A stretch of DNA of 64,000 nt from Terripilifer ovatus (GTDB taxonomy: Bacteria; Pseudomonadota; Alphaproteobacteria; Rhizobiales; Beijerinckiaceae): the NCBI GenBank assembly GCA_029222685.1, contig JARHVB010000006.1, forward strand, positions 1-64,000, given 5' to 3'. The notes under the pieces were generated by a model that saw nothing but the letters and a program-made list of their open reading frames with translations, was not told where the DNA came from and searched no databases. A program made the translations under genes and the position numbers. Positions within the stretch are counted from its first letter, which is position 1. Every line of letters starts with the position of its first letter. Shown piece by piece: positions 18,963 through 27,588 of the stretch.

Positions 18963-20707
18963 GGCGCATCGTGTTGGATCCTGTCACGCTTGAAGTCATT
19001 CGCAATACGCTGCCGGCGATCGCCAATGAAATGGCCGCCGACCTGCAGCGCACCTCGTATAATATGATGATCTACGAGGTCTGCGACTTCTGCACCACAC
19101 TGACCGATGCCGGCGGCCGGCTGATTTCTCAGAACGTCGGCGGCGTCTCCCATTTCGTCGCCGACCTCGGCGTCATCATCGAGGATATCGTTGCCCGCGA
19201 GGGGCCGGATGGCTTCGCGTCCGACGATGTCTTCATCACCAACCACCAGCGCGTCGCCGGCCAGCACTTGAACAATGTGGTCGTCTACATGCCCTTCGTC
19301 TTCAGGGGCAGGCTGATGGGCTTTGCGATGACACGCGCCCATTGGATCGACGTCGGCGGCATGAGCACCGGGCTCGGCGCTACTCCTGCGGTCTCCGATC
19401 CATGGTTCGAAGGCCTGCAGATCGACCAGATGCGGATCTATGAGGCCGGCAAGCTCAACAAGACGCTCGAGAAGATGATCCGCGACAACATCCGTTATCC
19501 GGAATCTTCCATCGGCGACATGCGGGCGCAGATCGCCGCCTGCCGCCTGGCCATCCGGCGTCTCGAGGAACTCGTCGAGCGCTATTCGCCGGAGGTGGTC
19601 GAAGCGTCGATCGGCACCATCTTCCGCGAGACGGAAACGCGCTGCCGCAACATCGTCAGGACCATCCCCAACGGCGTCTACGAGGCCGAATCCTTCTATG
19701 ATGACGATACCGTCACCACCGAGCCGGTCCGTATCCATGCCCGTGTGACGGTCGCCGACGGCGAGATGACGATCGACCTGTCCGGCTGCTCCGGACAGCG
19801 GGTCGGCGGGCTGAATTCGCGCACCCTCGCCGGCACCCGTGTCGCCTACAAGGCATTGACGGAGCCCGCTGCCCCGGTCAACGAGGGCTCGTTCGCGGCG
19901 CTCAGATCGGTGATCCCCGAGGGCAATATCATGATGGCGCGCTATCCCGCCCCGATGGGCGGATGGAGCCTGATCGTGCCGACCGTGGTCGACACCATAT
20001 TCAAGGCGCTCGCGCCGGCGATTCCCGATCGCATCCCGGCGGCCCATCATGGCCTGCTCGGCGGCTCCATCGTCTTCCTGGGCCGAGACCCGAAGAGCGG
20101 TGCGAATTTCGTGCTGCAGAGCCTCGAGGGCGGCGGCTGGGGCGGGCGGCCCAATGGCGACGGCATGTCCGGCGCGGTTTCCGTCTGCCAGGGCAATGTC
20201 AAGAATTCGCCGATCGAGACCATGGAGATCAAGACACCCGTGCTCGTCGAGGAAAGAGCGCTGCGGCCCGATTCCGGCGGGCCGGGGCGCTATCGCGGCG
20301 GTCTCGGCATCGATGTGCGCGTGCGCAATCTCGTCGAAGGCAAGTGGAACCTGGCCCGCCCGCGCCGGCGCAAGTGCCCGCCGTGGGGGCTCGACCAGGG
20401 CAAGGCCGGCGGCGGCGCCGATTATCTGCTGCAGCTTCCCGATCAGCTGGAAGGCGCGCCGATCGACCAGGTCATGCGCACCGTGCCGCCGCGTTCGGTG
20501 GTCACCATTCGCACCGGCGCCGGCGGCGGCTGGGGCGATCCTTATGAACGCGAGGCGGAAGCCGTTCTCGAGGACGTGCGCGAGGGGCTGGTGAGTGTCG
20601 AGCGGGCAAAGCTGGACTACGGCGTGGTGATCGAGCCGCAGACGCTGGAGATCGATGCGGCGAAAACCAGGGCTCTGCGCAGCCGGCGCGCCGAAGCGGC
20701 GGAATAG
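18959..20707 (+). CDS. hyuB: Hydantoinase/oxoprolinase, B subunit
   Basis: The 582-residue subunit begins with DPVTLEVIRNTLPAIANEMAADLQRTSYN, the hallmark of HyuB. It contains HWIDVGGMSTGLGATPAVSDPWFEGLQI and the C-terminal SGGPGRYRGGLGIDV and GGGWGDPYERE blocks. It forms the catalytic partner of HyuA. The GTG at 18959 overlaps the hyuA stop (GTGA); a second GTG at 18971 is possible. Whether the pair acts as hydantoinase, oxoprolinase or carboxylase cannot be decided. No acetone/acetophenone-carboxylase third subunit is present, which favours a hydantoinase or oxoprolinase. Confidence 0.92.
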   Translation: MRRIVLDPVTLEVIRNTLPAIANEMAADLQRTSYNMMIYEVCDFCTTLTDAGGRLISQNVGGVSHFVADLGVIIEDIVAREGPDGFASDDVFITNHQRVAGQHLNNVVVYMPFVFRGRLMGFAMTRAHWIDVGGMSTGLGATPAVSDPWFEGLQIDQMRIYEAGKLNKTLEKMIRDNIRYPESSIGDMRAQIAACRLAIRRLEELVERYSPEVVEASIGTIFRETETRCRNIVRTIPNGVYEAESFYDDDTVTTEPVRIHARVTVADGEMTIDLSGCSGQRVGGLNSRTLAGTRVAYKALTEPAAPVNEGSFAALRSVIPEGNIMMARYPAPMGGWSLIVPTVVDTIFKALAPAIPDRIPAAHHGLLGGSIVFLGRDPKSGANFVLQSLEGGGWGGRPNGDGMSGAVSVCQGNVKNSPIETMEIKTPVLVEERALRPDSGGPGRYRGGLGIDVRVRNLVEGKWNLARPRRRKCPPWGLDQGKAGGGADYLLQLPDQLEGAPIDQVMRTVPPRSVVTIRTGAGGGWGDPYEREAEAVLEDVREGLVSVERAKLDYGVVIEPQTLEIDAAKTRALRSRRAEAAE

Positions 20708-20722
20708 GGCAGGGAGAGGGAG

Positions 20723-21835
20723 ATGACTGTGGAGAACGAACGCTTGAAAGCGGCGCGTGCCTGGCTGGCGGAACACGGCTATGACGCCATGCTGGCTTGC
20801 GCCGACGGTCAGAACTCCTTTCTGGAATCGAATTCCGTCTATGTCTTCACCGACATCCGCTCGATCGGCCGCAGCGCGGTGATCATCGCGAAGGACGGTC
20901 CTTCGACCTTGATTGTCGAACCCGCCTATGACAGCGACCGTGTTGGCGCGATCGCTTCCGTCGACCGCGTGATCGCCACCGATGCCTTTCCGCAAACGCT
21001 GACCGATGCACTCGGTGCCGTGAAGTCCGGCCGTGTGGCTACTGTTGCGCTCACCAAGCAATCGAAAGCGCTATCGGATGCGGTTCTCGCCTGTCTGCGA
21101 CGCGCGGAAGCGTTCGATAGCCTTGCGGCTGAGATGGCACGCATCCGCACGCAGGACGAGTTGAACGCCTCGCGCCAGGCCAATGTCATTGCCGAGAGCG
21201 GCTACCGCCGCCTGCTCGAAGTTGTGCGCCCCGGCATGCGCGAGTTCGAGCTCGCCGCCGACATCTACGACCACATGCGCCGCCTGGGTGCGGAAGATAA
21301 CTTCCTGCTGATGAGCGCCTCGCAGCACAATCTCGCAGTGCGTGCCGCGGGGCGTCGCATCCTCGATCGTGGCGACATCATCCTGAGCGAGATCACGCCT
21401 TGCTACAAGGGGCAGTTCGTTCAGATCTGCCGCACCACGGTTCTGGGCGAAGCATCGCCGATGGTGCGCGACAAGTATGCGCTGCTGAAGGAATCCATGC
21501 TGCGCGGCATGGAAGCGGCGGTTCCAGGCGCGCTGGTTGCGGATGTCACCAAGGCCATGAACGCGCCGCTGGTCGAGGCCGGATACGGCGATTATTGCCG
21601 CCCGCCCTACATGCGGGTGCGCGGCCACGGTCTCGGCATCACGTCCAACCTGCCTGGCGATCTGACCGTCGACAGCACCAACAGGATGGAAGAGGGCATG
21701 GTGTTCGTCATGCATCCCAATCAGTACATCCCGGAGACGGGCTATCTGATGTGCGGGGAATCCATCGTCATCTCCCACAACGGTGGCATCTCCCTGTCGG
21801 AGAAGGACGCCGAACTCGACGTTCTGGCGTTTTAG
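20723..21835 (+). CDS. M24 (creatinase/Xaa-Pro peptidase fold) protein with altered metal site
   Basis: The 370-residue protein has the two-domain creatinase/prolidase layout. At the first metal motif, where peptidases have two Asp (IDxG and SDITRT), it reads SEITPCYKGQFVQICRT. The His in RGHGLG is kept, but the EPG motif reads MHPN. The last Glu (CGESIVI) is kept. This loss of ligands resembles creatinase, which is metal-free, rather than an aminopeptidase. It may hydrolyse a guanidino, ureido or amide compound produced by HyuAB. A good ribosome site (AGGGAGAGGGAG) precedes the ATG, 15 bp after hyuB. Confidence 0.85.
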   Translation: MTVENERLKAARAWLAEHGYDAMLACADGQNSFLESNSVYVFTDIRSIGRSAVIIAKDGPSTLIVEPAYDSDRVGAIASVDRVIATDAFPQTLTDALGAVKSGRVATVALTKQSKALSDAVLACLRRAEAFDSLAAEMARIRTQDELNASRQANVIAESGYRRLLEVVRPGMREFELAADIYDHMRRLGAEDNFLLMSASQHNLAVRAAGRRILDRGDIILSEITPCYKGQFVQICRTTVLGEASPMVRDKYALLKESMLRGMEAAVPGALVADVTKAMNAPLVEAGYGDYCRPPYMRVRGHGLGITSNLPGDLTVDSTNRMEEGMVFVMHPNQYIPETGYLMCGESIVISHNGGISLSEKDAELDVLAF

Positions 21836-21844
21836 GAGCTTGCG

Positions 21845-22969
21845 ATGCTGACCGTTCATCCTTCGATCATGCTGGGCTCCTACCTCTGGGATGAGGAGCG
21901 TCTGCCGCGCGATGAATTCGATGCGCGCACCGCCGTCATCCGCGATGCCATCGCCGCAAACGGCTGGAGCGGCATGCTGGTCTACGGTGACGCCAGGGAA
22001 CATGCGGCGCTGGCCTGGTTTACCAATTTCATTCCGCGTATGCGCTGGGCCATGGCCCTGTTCCCGGCGAGCGGCCAACCCGTGCTGCTTGCCTCCATGA
22101 GTTCGCGCGACATTCCAGCCATGAAGACCATGACCTGGATCGGTGATGTCAAATCGGGCTGGGAATGGAAATGGTTCGAGCAATGGCGCGCGACCTTGTC
22201 CGATGGTCCAATCGGCACGATCGGCCTCGCCGAAGCGACGCCGCTGCTGTGGAAGCAGATCACAGGCAGCCTTGGCGCGGCATTGCCGTTGGTGGCGGCC
22301 GATGACGTGGCGGCGACGGCGCGCACGGTCCAGCGTCCGCGCGAAATCAGCGTCATCAAGGAGGCGGCGCAGATCGTCAAACGTGCCCGTCAGGCGTTTC
22401 AGGATGAGTGGGCGCGCGGCTCCGATATCGAGACATGCGCGCTGGTTGCGGAGCGGACGGCACGGGACAATGCCGCCCAGGACGTGCGCACCCTCGTCAG
22501 CCGTGACAATGGCCGCACCCTGCAGCCCTTTGCGCCCGGCCTCAGCACGCGAACCGAAAAGGGATTGGGATACATCGCGGTCAAATATCTGGGTTACTGG
22601 GCCGATACTTACGTGCAGGTGGGGACAGAGCCGCTTGACCGGACGGTCGAGGCACAACTCGATGCCCTGTTGGCCGCGGTCACTGCGGGAAGGCCGCTCG
22701 GCGAGATCGCCGGCGCCGTGCCTGCTGCCGAAATTGCCGCGCCGCATCCGGTTCTGTCCGGACATTTCGGCCGGCGCATCGGTTCATCGCTCAATGAGGG
22801 CAGCGAGATCCGCACCGGCGTGTCGACGCCATTTGCGACGGACACGGTCTATTCGCTTCATGCGGGCCTTTGCGATGAGGATGGCGGCAGCGTTGCGTCC
22901 GCGCTCGTTCTCACCGATCGCGATGGCAGACTTTCCGTACTTGATCGTTCGGCAGGAGGGGTGGCTTGA
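21845..22969 (+). CDS. Second M24-fold protein, strongly degenerate metal site
   Basis: The 374-residue protein starts 9 bp after the previous gene. The N-terminal domain (LPRDEFDARTAVIRDAIAANGWSGMLVYGD) and pita-bread domain are recognisable. The metal ligands are mostly gone: the first Asp motif reads IAVKYLGYWADTYVQ and the His region SGHFGRRIG. It could be a non-peptidase hydrolase or a regulatory partner of its neighbour, with which it may form a heterodimer; M24 proteins are commonly dimeric. That partnership is an inference from adjacency. Confidence 0.78.
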   Translation: MLTVHPSIMLGSYLWDEERLPRDEFDARTAVIRDAIAANGWSGMLVYGDAREHAALAWFTNFIPRMRWAMALFPASGQPVLLASMSSRDIPAMKTMTWIGDVKSGWEWKWFEQWRATLSDGPIGTIGLAEATPLLWKQITGSLGAALPLVAADDVAATARTVQRPREISVIKEAAQIVKRARQAFQDEWARGSDIETCALVAERTARDNAAQDVRTLVSRDNGRTLQPFAPGLSTRTEKGLGYIAVKYLGYWADTYVQVGTEPLDRTVEAQLDALLAAVTAGRPLGEIAGAVPAAEIAAPHPVLSGHFGRRIGSSLNEGSEIRTGVSTPFATDTVYSLHAGLCDEDGGSVASALVLTDRDGRLSVLDRSAGGVA

Positions 22970-24291
22970 ACCTGCTTCAGCGCATCGCTGAATTCGTTCA
23001 CGGCGCCTTGCCGCCGACGAATCACGGGCGTTTGGAGGCAGGCTTCGTCGATGCCTGTGTTGCGCTGATGGCCGGCGCGCGATCGCCGGAAGGCCGGGCG
23101 TTGCTGACGCTTGCCGCGCAGACCGAGGCGGAGCGCGCGGGACTTGCCACCGCCATCATTCGCAGCACGGAAGTTGACGACATCCATCTTGCTTCCTGCA
23201 CGACGCCTTCGTCTGTCGCTGTCGCGGTGGCGCTGTGCGACGGGCGGCCCGGCGATCCGCAGACCGTTGTCAGTGCCGTGTCTGTCGGCATCGAACTTAT
23301 GATTCGCCTCGGCCTCGCCATCGACGGGCCCAATGCCCTCTATCGCGGCATCTGGCCGACATGCTTCGCTGCCCCGTTGGGTGCGGCTGCCACGCGCGCC
23401 CGCCTGCGCGGTCTTACTGTCGACCAGACGATGCATGCCCTGTCTCTGGCTCTGATGGCGTCGTCCGGCCGCATCGGCCGTTTCGCCGGTACGCCAAGCG
23501 GGCGCTGGGTGCTGATCAAGACGGCCGTCGCCAATGGCGTGCAGGCGGCTGATGCTGCTGGCGTCGGCTTCAAGGGCGATCCGACGCTTCTCGATGCGGA
23601 CTGGCTGGGAACGGCGCAAGGCATCGGCGCCGATCTGTCGAAGATTGCCGACAAGCTTGGCGAGGTCAGCATGGCCGGCGCGCTCAGCATGAAGCCGTTC
23701 TCGACGGCGCGCCAGGCCCTGGCGCCGACCACCGCGCTGCAGACGCTGCTAGCCAATGGTCTCGATCCGGCTTCGATCCGGCGTATTCAGGTGAGCGTGC
23801 CGTCCGCTTACAGCAGGATGATCTCGCAACCGATCACCCCGTCGCGCTCGAGCGGCTATGTCAGCGCCGCCTTTCAGATGGCGCTGGCGGCCCTGAGGCC
23901 GCAGGCGCTCTGGGATCTTGAGCGATCTTCGGTCATGACCGATCCGGCGATCCTGGACTTTGCCGGCCGCATCACAGTGGCGGCAGAACCGGCCTTCGAC
24001 GCGATCTATCCCAGGCACTGGCCGGCCCGGATCGCCGTCGAGACAGCGGGGCGGATCCTTGTTCACGAGGAAGAGGTCGCCCTGGGTGATCCCGATCGCC
24101 CGCTTTCGGATACCGACCTCGTTGCGAAGCATCGTCATCTTCTGAGCTTTGCCTACGCCGGCAAGGCGGAAGCCCTGCGCGTGCAAATGGCCGATGCCTT
24201 GCAATCCACCGCCGCGCTGGCCGCAACGAAAAAACGCCTGCACGAAGCATTGAAGAAGACAGGGAATGAGGGGGAGAAGAATGCGCATTAA
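22966..24291 (+). CDS. MmgE/PrpD-family protein
   Basis: The 441-residue protein has the MmgE/PrpD pattern: an alpha-helical domain with RGIWPTCFAAPLGAAATRARLRGLTVDQTMHALSLA, then MKPFSTARQALAPTTALQTLLANGLDPASIRRIQVSVP. The family contains 2-methylcitrate dehydratase, aconitate decarboxylase and a range of uncharacterised hydratases/isomerases in catabolic operons. The TTG start at 22966 overlaps the previous stop and follows GGAGGGG. The usual MmgE opening region is shorter here. Its role is unknown but it is translationally coupled to the hydrolase genes. Confidence 0.85.
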   Translation: MNLLQRIAEFVHGALPPTNHGRLEAGFVDACVALMAGARSPEGRALLTLAAQTEAERAGLATAIIRSTEVDDIHLASCTTPSSVAVAVALCDGRPGDPQTVVSAVSVGIELMIRLGLAIDGPNALYRGIWPTCFAAPLGAAATRARLRGLTVDQTMHALSLALMASSGRIGRFAGTPSGRWVLIKTAVANGVQAADAAGVGFKGDPTLLDADWLGTAQGIGADLSKIADKLGEVSMAGALSMKPFSTARQALAPTTALQTLLANGLDPASIRRIQVSVPSAYSRMISQPITPSRSSGYVSAAFQMALAALRPQALWDLERSSVMTDPAILDFAGRITVAAEPAFDAIYPRHWPARIAVETAGRILVHEEEVALGDPDRPLSDTDLVAKHRHLLSFAYAGKAEALRVQMADALQSTAALAATKKRLHEALKKTGNEGEKNAH

Positions 24292-25258
24292 GGTTTCATC
24301 TCTTGCGGCACTTGCGGGACTTGCAATGGCCGGGCTGCTGTCGCATGCGCACGCCCAGACCTATCCCACGCGGGCGATCACCATCATCACCACGGGCGCC
24401 GCAGGCTCGGTGTCCGACATCATGCCAAGGCAGGTTGCCGACGATCTTTCGAAGCGGCTGGGAAAGCCTGTCGTCGTCGACAACCGGCCAGGCGGAACAG
24501 GACTCGTCGCCGCCAACATGGTGCTTGCTGCGCCGGCCGATGGATATACGATCTGGTTCGGCCCCATGGGCACCCTGGCCGTCAATCCGCATATTCTCAA
24601 GAGCATGCCGTTTGATCCCGATACCGCGTTCATTCCCGTGGCGCTCGTCGGATCCACGCCGCTCGTGATGGTGGTCAATCCGAAGCAGGTCGCCGCAAAG
24701 ACGCTCGAACAGTTCATCGCCGAGGCGAAGAGCCAGCCCGACAAGTTTGCCTATGGCTCGGTCGGTCCCGGTTCGACACCCGCGATCGCCGCGGCGATCC
24801 TTGCGCGGCGCGCCGGCATCACTATGACGCATGTGCCTTATCGCGGCTTCGGCCCGGCGCTCGATGCCGTCATCAAGGGCGAGGTGGCGATGATGATGTC
24901 CGACACGGGCCCGGTGCTGCAGCGCCTGGCTGACGGCTCCCTGAGGGCGCTTGCGGTGACTACGCCGAAGCGCACGACGTTCGCGCCGGACGTGCCAACC
25001 TTCAAGGAGCAGAACGTCGATCTAGACATTTCTCTCTGGTATGGCCTCTTCCTGCGTGCGGGCACGCCTGCCGCGGTTTCCGACCGCCTTGCCGCCGAAA
25101 TGGGTGAGGTGCTGAAGGACCCGGCTTTTGCGAAGTCATGGTCGTCGATGGGGATCGAGGCCGGCAACCTCGCCGGCCCCGACTTCGCCCAGTATTTCAA
25201 GCGTGAACAGGCGAAATGGGCTGCAATTGTGCCGCCGCTCGGCATCCCTCGCGAATGA
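24281..25258 (+). CDS. Bug/TctC-family periplasmic solute-binding protein
   Basis: The 325-residue product has a signal peptide ending AHAQ, then TYPTRAITIITTGAAGSVSDIM and the VVDNRPGGTGLVAAN ligand loop of Bug receptors. The ATG at 24281 lies within the end of the MmgE/PrpD gene (11-base overlap) after GGGGGAG, so it is in the same operon. It probably binds the carboxylated substrate of this operon in the periplasm. No TctAB partner is encoded nearby. Confidence 0.92.
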   Translation: MRIKVSSLAALAGLAMAGLLSHAHAQTYPTRAITIITTGAAGSVSDIMPRQVADDLSKRLGKPVVVDNRPGGTGLVAANMVLAAPADGYTIWFGPMGTLAVNPHILKSMPFDPDTAFIPVALVGSTPLVMVVNPKQVAAKTLEQFIAEAKSQPDKFAYGSVGPGSTPAIAAAILARRAGITMTHVPYRGFGPALDAVIKGEVAMMMSDTGPVLQRLADGSLRALAVTTPKRTTFAPDVPTFKEQNVDLDISLWYGLFLRAGTPAAVSDRLAAEMGEVLKDPAFAKSWSSMGIEAGNLAGPDFAQYFKREQAKWAAIVPPLGIPRE

Positions 25259-25339
25259 GGCAAGCGGCTGCCGCGGATGACAATGAACCGTGATGAGATT
25301 ACATTTATCGAAAAATAACGCGAAGGTGAGGAGCAAGCG

Positions 25340-26353
25340 ATGCACATAATCGACTCGCATTTCCATTGGTGGCCACGCTCCGTCTTGAACGCCATGTGCA
25401 AGCGCACCGAGTATCCATACTCCCGGCCCAATGAGCGCGGTGGCTACAACTCGACGCTCATGGCCGACATCGATTGCGTGCTCTTCGGCGGTGGCGAGTG
25501 GTACGATCTCGACGCGCAGTTCCAATACATGGATACGCTCGGTCATCACGTCGATGCGGTCGGGTCCATTGGCCCGTTCTCGGTGTTCTTCTCTGTGCTG
25601 CCTATCGCGGAAGGCCGTGACCTTGCGGTGCAATGGAACGAGGAAATGTCGGCAGCGCAACGCCGCCACCCTGGGCGTTTCTTCGCCAGTGCTGCCATTC
25701 CGTTCCAGGATGAGAAGGTGGCAATGGACGTACTTGAAGATGCTGTGGGTCGCCTCGGCCTCATGGGCGTCAACATGCCCGGTTCGATTGGGACCGATCC
25801 GCGCATCGATGCCGAACGTCTGCAGCCCTTCTATGCACGCTGCGCCGAACTTGGGCTGCCGGTCTTCCTGCATCCGACCGACGCCATATTCAACAACATG
25901 CTCAATGGCTATGGGGGCACCCTGCATTCCTCGCTCGGTCGTGTGATGGAGGTCAGTGTTGCGGCCATGCGCCTTGTCCTGTCGGGAACGCTCGATCGGC
26001 ATCCCGACCTGAAGATCGTGATGTCGCATACGGGCGGCGCGCTGCCCTATCAGTCCGGGCGCATGGACAAGAATACGAAGGCGGCGAAACTCGCCAAGCC
26101 TGCCGGCTACTATCTGCGGAAGATGTACACCGATACAGTTTCGCCCCATGCGGCCGGCATCCGTTTCGCGATCGACTATTACGGGATCGACAACGTCATG
26201 TACGGCACCGACTATCCCTGTTGGGAGCCGGCCGAATGCCTCGCGCTTCTCGACGAACTCGATCTGACGGATGCGCAGAAGCAGAAGCTGTTCGTCGACA
26301 ATGCGAGACGGATTCTGAACCTGCCCAACGCCGCCGCCGCGGCTGCCGCCTAG
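25340..26353 (+). CDS. Amidohydrolase 2 (ACMSD-like)
   Basis: The 337-residue metal-dependent hydrolase/decarboxylase opens with IIDSHFHWW, giving the His7-x-His9 pair. A middle His occurs in VFLHPTDAIF, another in KIVMSHTGGALPY, and the late Asp is in YGTDYPCW. This is the aminocarboxymuconate-semialdehyde decarboxylase-like branch, whose members decarboxylate or hydrolyse aromatic and related acids. An Ala-only tail ends the protein. GGTGAGGAG precedes the ATG. It is part of the hyuAB-led series, 81 bp after the Bug gene. Confidence 0.9.
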   Translation: MHIIDSHFHWWPRSVLNAMCKRTEYPYSRPNERGGYNSTLMADIDCVLFGGGEWYDLDAQFQYMDTLGHHVDAVGSIGPFSVFFSVLPIAEGRDLAVQWNEEMSAAQRRHPGRFFASAAIPFQDEKVAMDVLEDAVGRLGLMGVNMPGSIGTDPRIDAERLQPFYARCAELGLPVFLHPTDAIFNNMLNGYGGTLHSSLGRVMEVSVAAMRLVLSGTLDRHPDLKIVMSHTGGALPYQSGRMDKNTKAAKLAKPAGYYLRKMYTDTVSPHAAGIRFAIDYYGIDNVMYGTDYPCWEPAECLALLDELDLTDAQKQKLFVDNARRILNLPNAAAAAAA

Positions 26354-26425
26354 AACGGTGCGGGCTTGCTGCGTGCAATCAGCCTGCGCGCAGCGGAGAA
26401 CTCAAAACAAGTGGGGGAATGTCAT

Positions 26426-27454
26426 ATGGTCATGGGCCGCGTGCTGGTCGGTATCTGCGTTGCGATCGGTCTGAACTACAGTGCTCTGGCGCAGTCAAAT
26501 GAGGACGAGGCTGCGTTTTTCAAAGGCAAAAGCACGAGGCTGATCGTCGGCACTGGCCCAGGCGACGGCTTTGATTTCTATGCGCGGCTTCTGTCTCGCC
26601 ATTTTTACCGCCATATTCCGGGACAGCCCTCGATGACCGTGCAGAACATGCAGGGCGCAGGCAGCCTGAACGCTCTCAACTTCATTCAGAATGTGGCGCC
26701 GCGCGACGGGACCGTCCTGGGACTGATCATTCCGGTCGCAACCACAATGCCGTTGCTGCGACCGGACGTCGCGCGTTTCGATCCACGCACAATCAACTGG
26801 ATCGGCAGCGTGGCCAGCGATTATTTTACCTGCGGAGTCTGGACCAAGGATAAGGTCGCGCTTAAAGACCTGCAGGCGCGCGAATTCGTCATGGGCAGCA
26901 CATCGGTGGGTGGCTCGACGTCCGCTGGCGCACGCATTTTCGCCGACACGCTGGGACTAAAGTTCAAACTGGTCCCGGGCTATCGCTCGATGAACGACCT
27001 GAATTTCGCCGCCGAAAAGGGCGAGGTCGCAGGGCACTGCGGGCTCATGGCGTCCTCACTGAAAACGACGCTTTGGCAGGCTTACGAAAGCGGCCGGATC
27101 AAGATCGTGCTTCGTGCCGGCATGGTCGACGATCCGGCGCTGCCGAACATCCCCAATGCTTTCGATCTGGCCAAGACGGAAGAAGACAGGCAGCTTCTCC
27201 TCCTGCTGGCCGGCCCCTGGTATTACGGGCGGCCCGTCATGGCCCCGCCGGACGTGCCGCCGGCGCGCCTTGCGGCGCTACGCAAGGCGTTTCGGGAGAC
27301 AATGGAGGATCCAGCCTTCCTGGCGGATGCGAAGCAGTTGAATGCGGTCGTCGCGCCATTGTCGGCAGAGGAAATCGTCAAGACAGTAACGGATATCTAC
27401 AAGATTCCGGAAACGGTCATCGTGCGAGCCAGGCCTCTTTTCGGAGTGGAGTGA
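26426..27454 (+). CDS. Divergent TctC-like periplasmic receptor
   Basis: The 342-residue protein has a signal peptide ending SALAQ and a TctC-type fold: KSTRLIVGTGPGDGFDFYARLLSRHFYRHIPG and VQNMQGAGSLNALNFI. It differs from the seven ordinary Bug proteins in the window by the HIPGQPSMTVQNMQGAG motif, which marks a separate subfamily of tricarboxylate receptors. The ATG at 26426 follows GTGGGGGAA. It closes the hyuAB-led series and is followed by a palindromic repeat. Confidence 0.85.
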   Translation: MVMGRVLVGICVAIGLNYSALAQSNEDEAAFFKGKSTRLIVGTGPGDGFDFYARLLSRHFYRHIPGQPSMTVQNMQGAGSLNALNFIQNVAPRDGTVLGLIIPVATTMPLLRPDVARFDPRTINWIGSVASDYFTCGVWTKDKVALKDLQAREFVMGSTSVGGSTSAGARIFADTLGLKFKLVPGYRSMNDLNFAAEKGEVAGHCGLMASSLKTTLWQAYESGRIKIVLRAGMVDDPALPNIPNAFDLAKTEEDRQLLLLLAGPWYYGRPVMAPPDVPPARLAALRKAFRETMEDPAFLADAKQLNAVVAPLSAEEIVKTVTDIYKIPETVIVRARPLFGVE

Positions 27455-27482
27455 TGCGGGTTGAGGAAAAGCGCTCTCCCCG

Positions 27483-27588
27483 CTAGAGCTCTTTCGGTTC
27501 TGATGGAATCAGAACCGAGCTCTAGGTTTTTGTTTTGACGCATTTTCTTCACGCGAACCGGCATCCACTTCGCTCGAAAATGCTCTAA
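27483..27588. repeat. Rhizobial-type intergenic palindromic repeat, copy 2 (inverted)
   Basis: This copy is the reverse complement of 4881-4983, with one inserted base near one end and a few terminal differences, so the two are almost identical over about 100 bp. It lies between convergent genes. Its end forms the TAG stop codon of the SMP-30-like gene (27585-27587), which shows that it inserted at, or reshaped, the 3' end of that gene. The hairpins could also terminate transcription from both sides. Confidence 0.88.

Noticed and set aside
18845..21061. A 738-residue open frame on the minus strand
   Set aside because: It lies antisense to hyuA, hyuB and the M24 gene, is His/Arg/Asp-rich without family motifs, and is a typical high-GC shadow of well-supported genes.
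21071..22765. A 564-residue minus-strand frame
   Set aside because: It is antisense to the two M24 genes and shows no recognisable domain.
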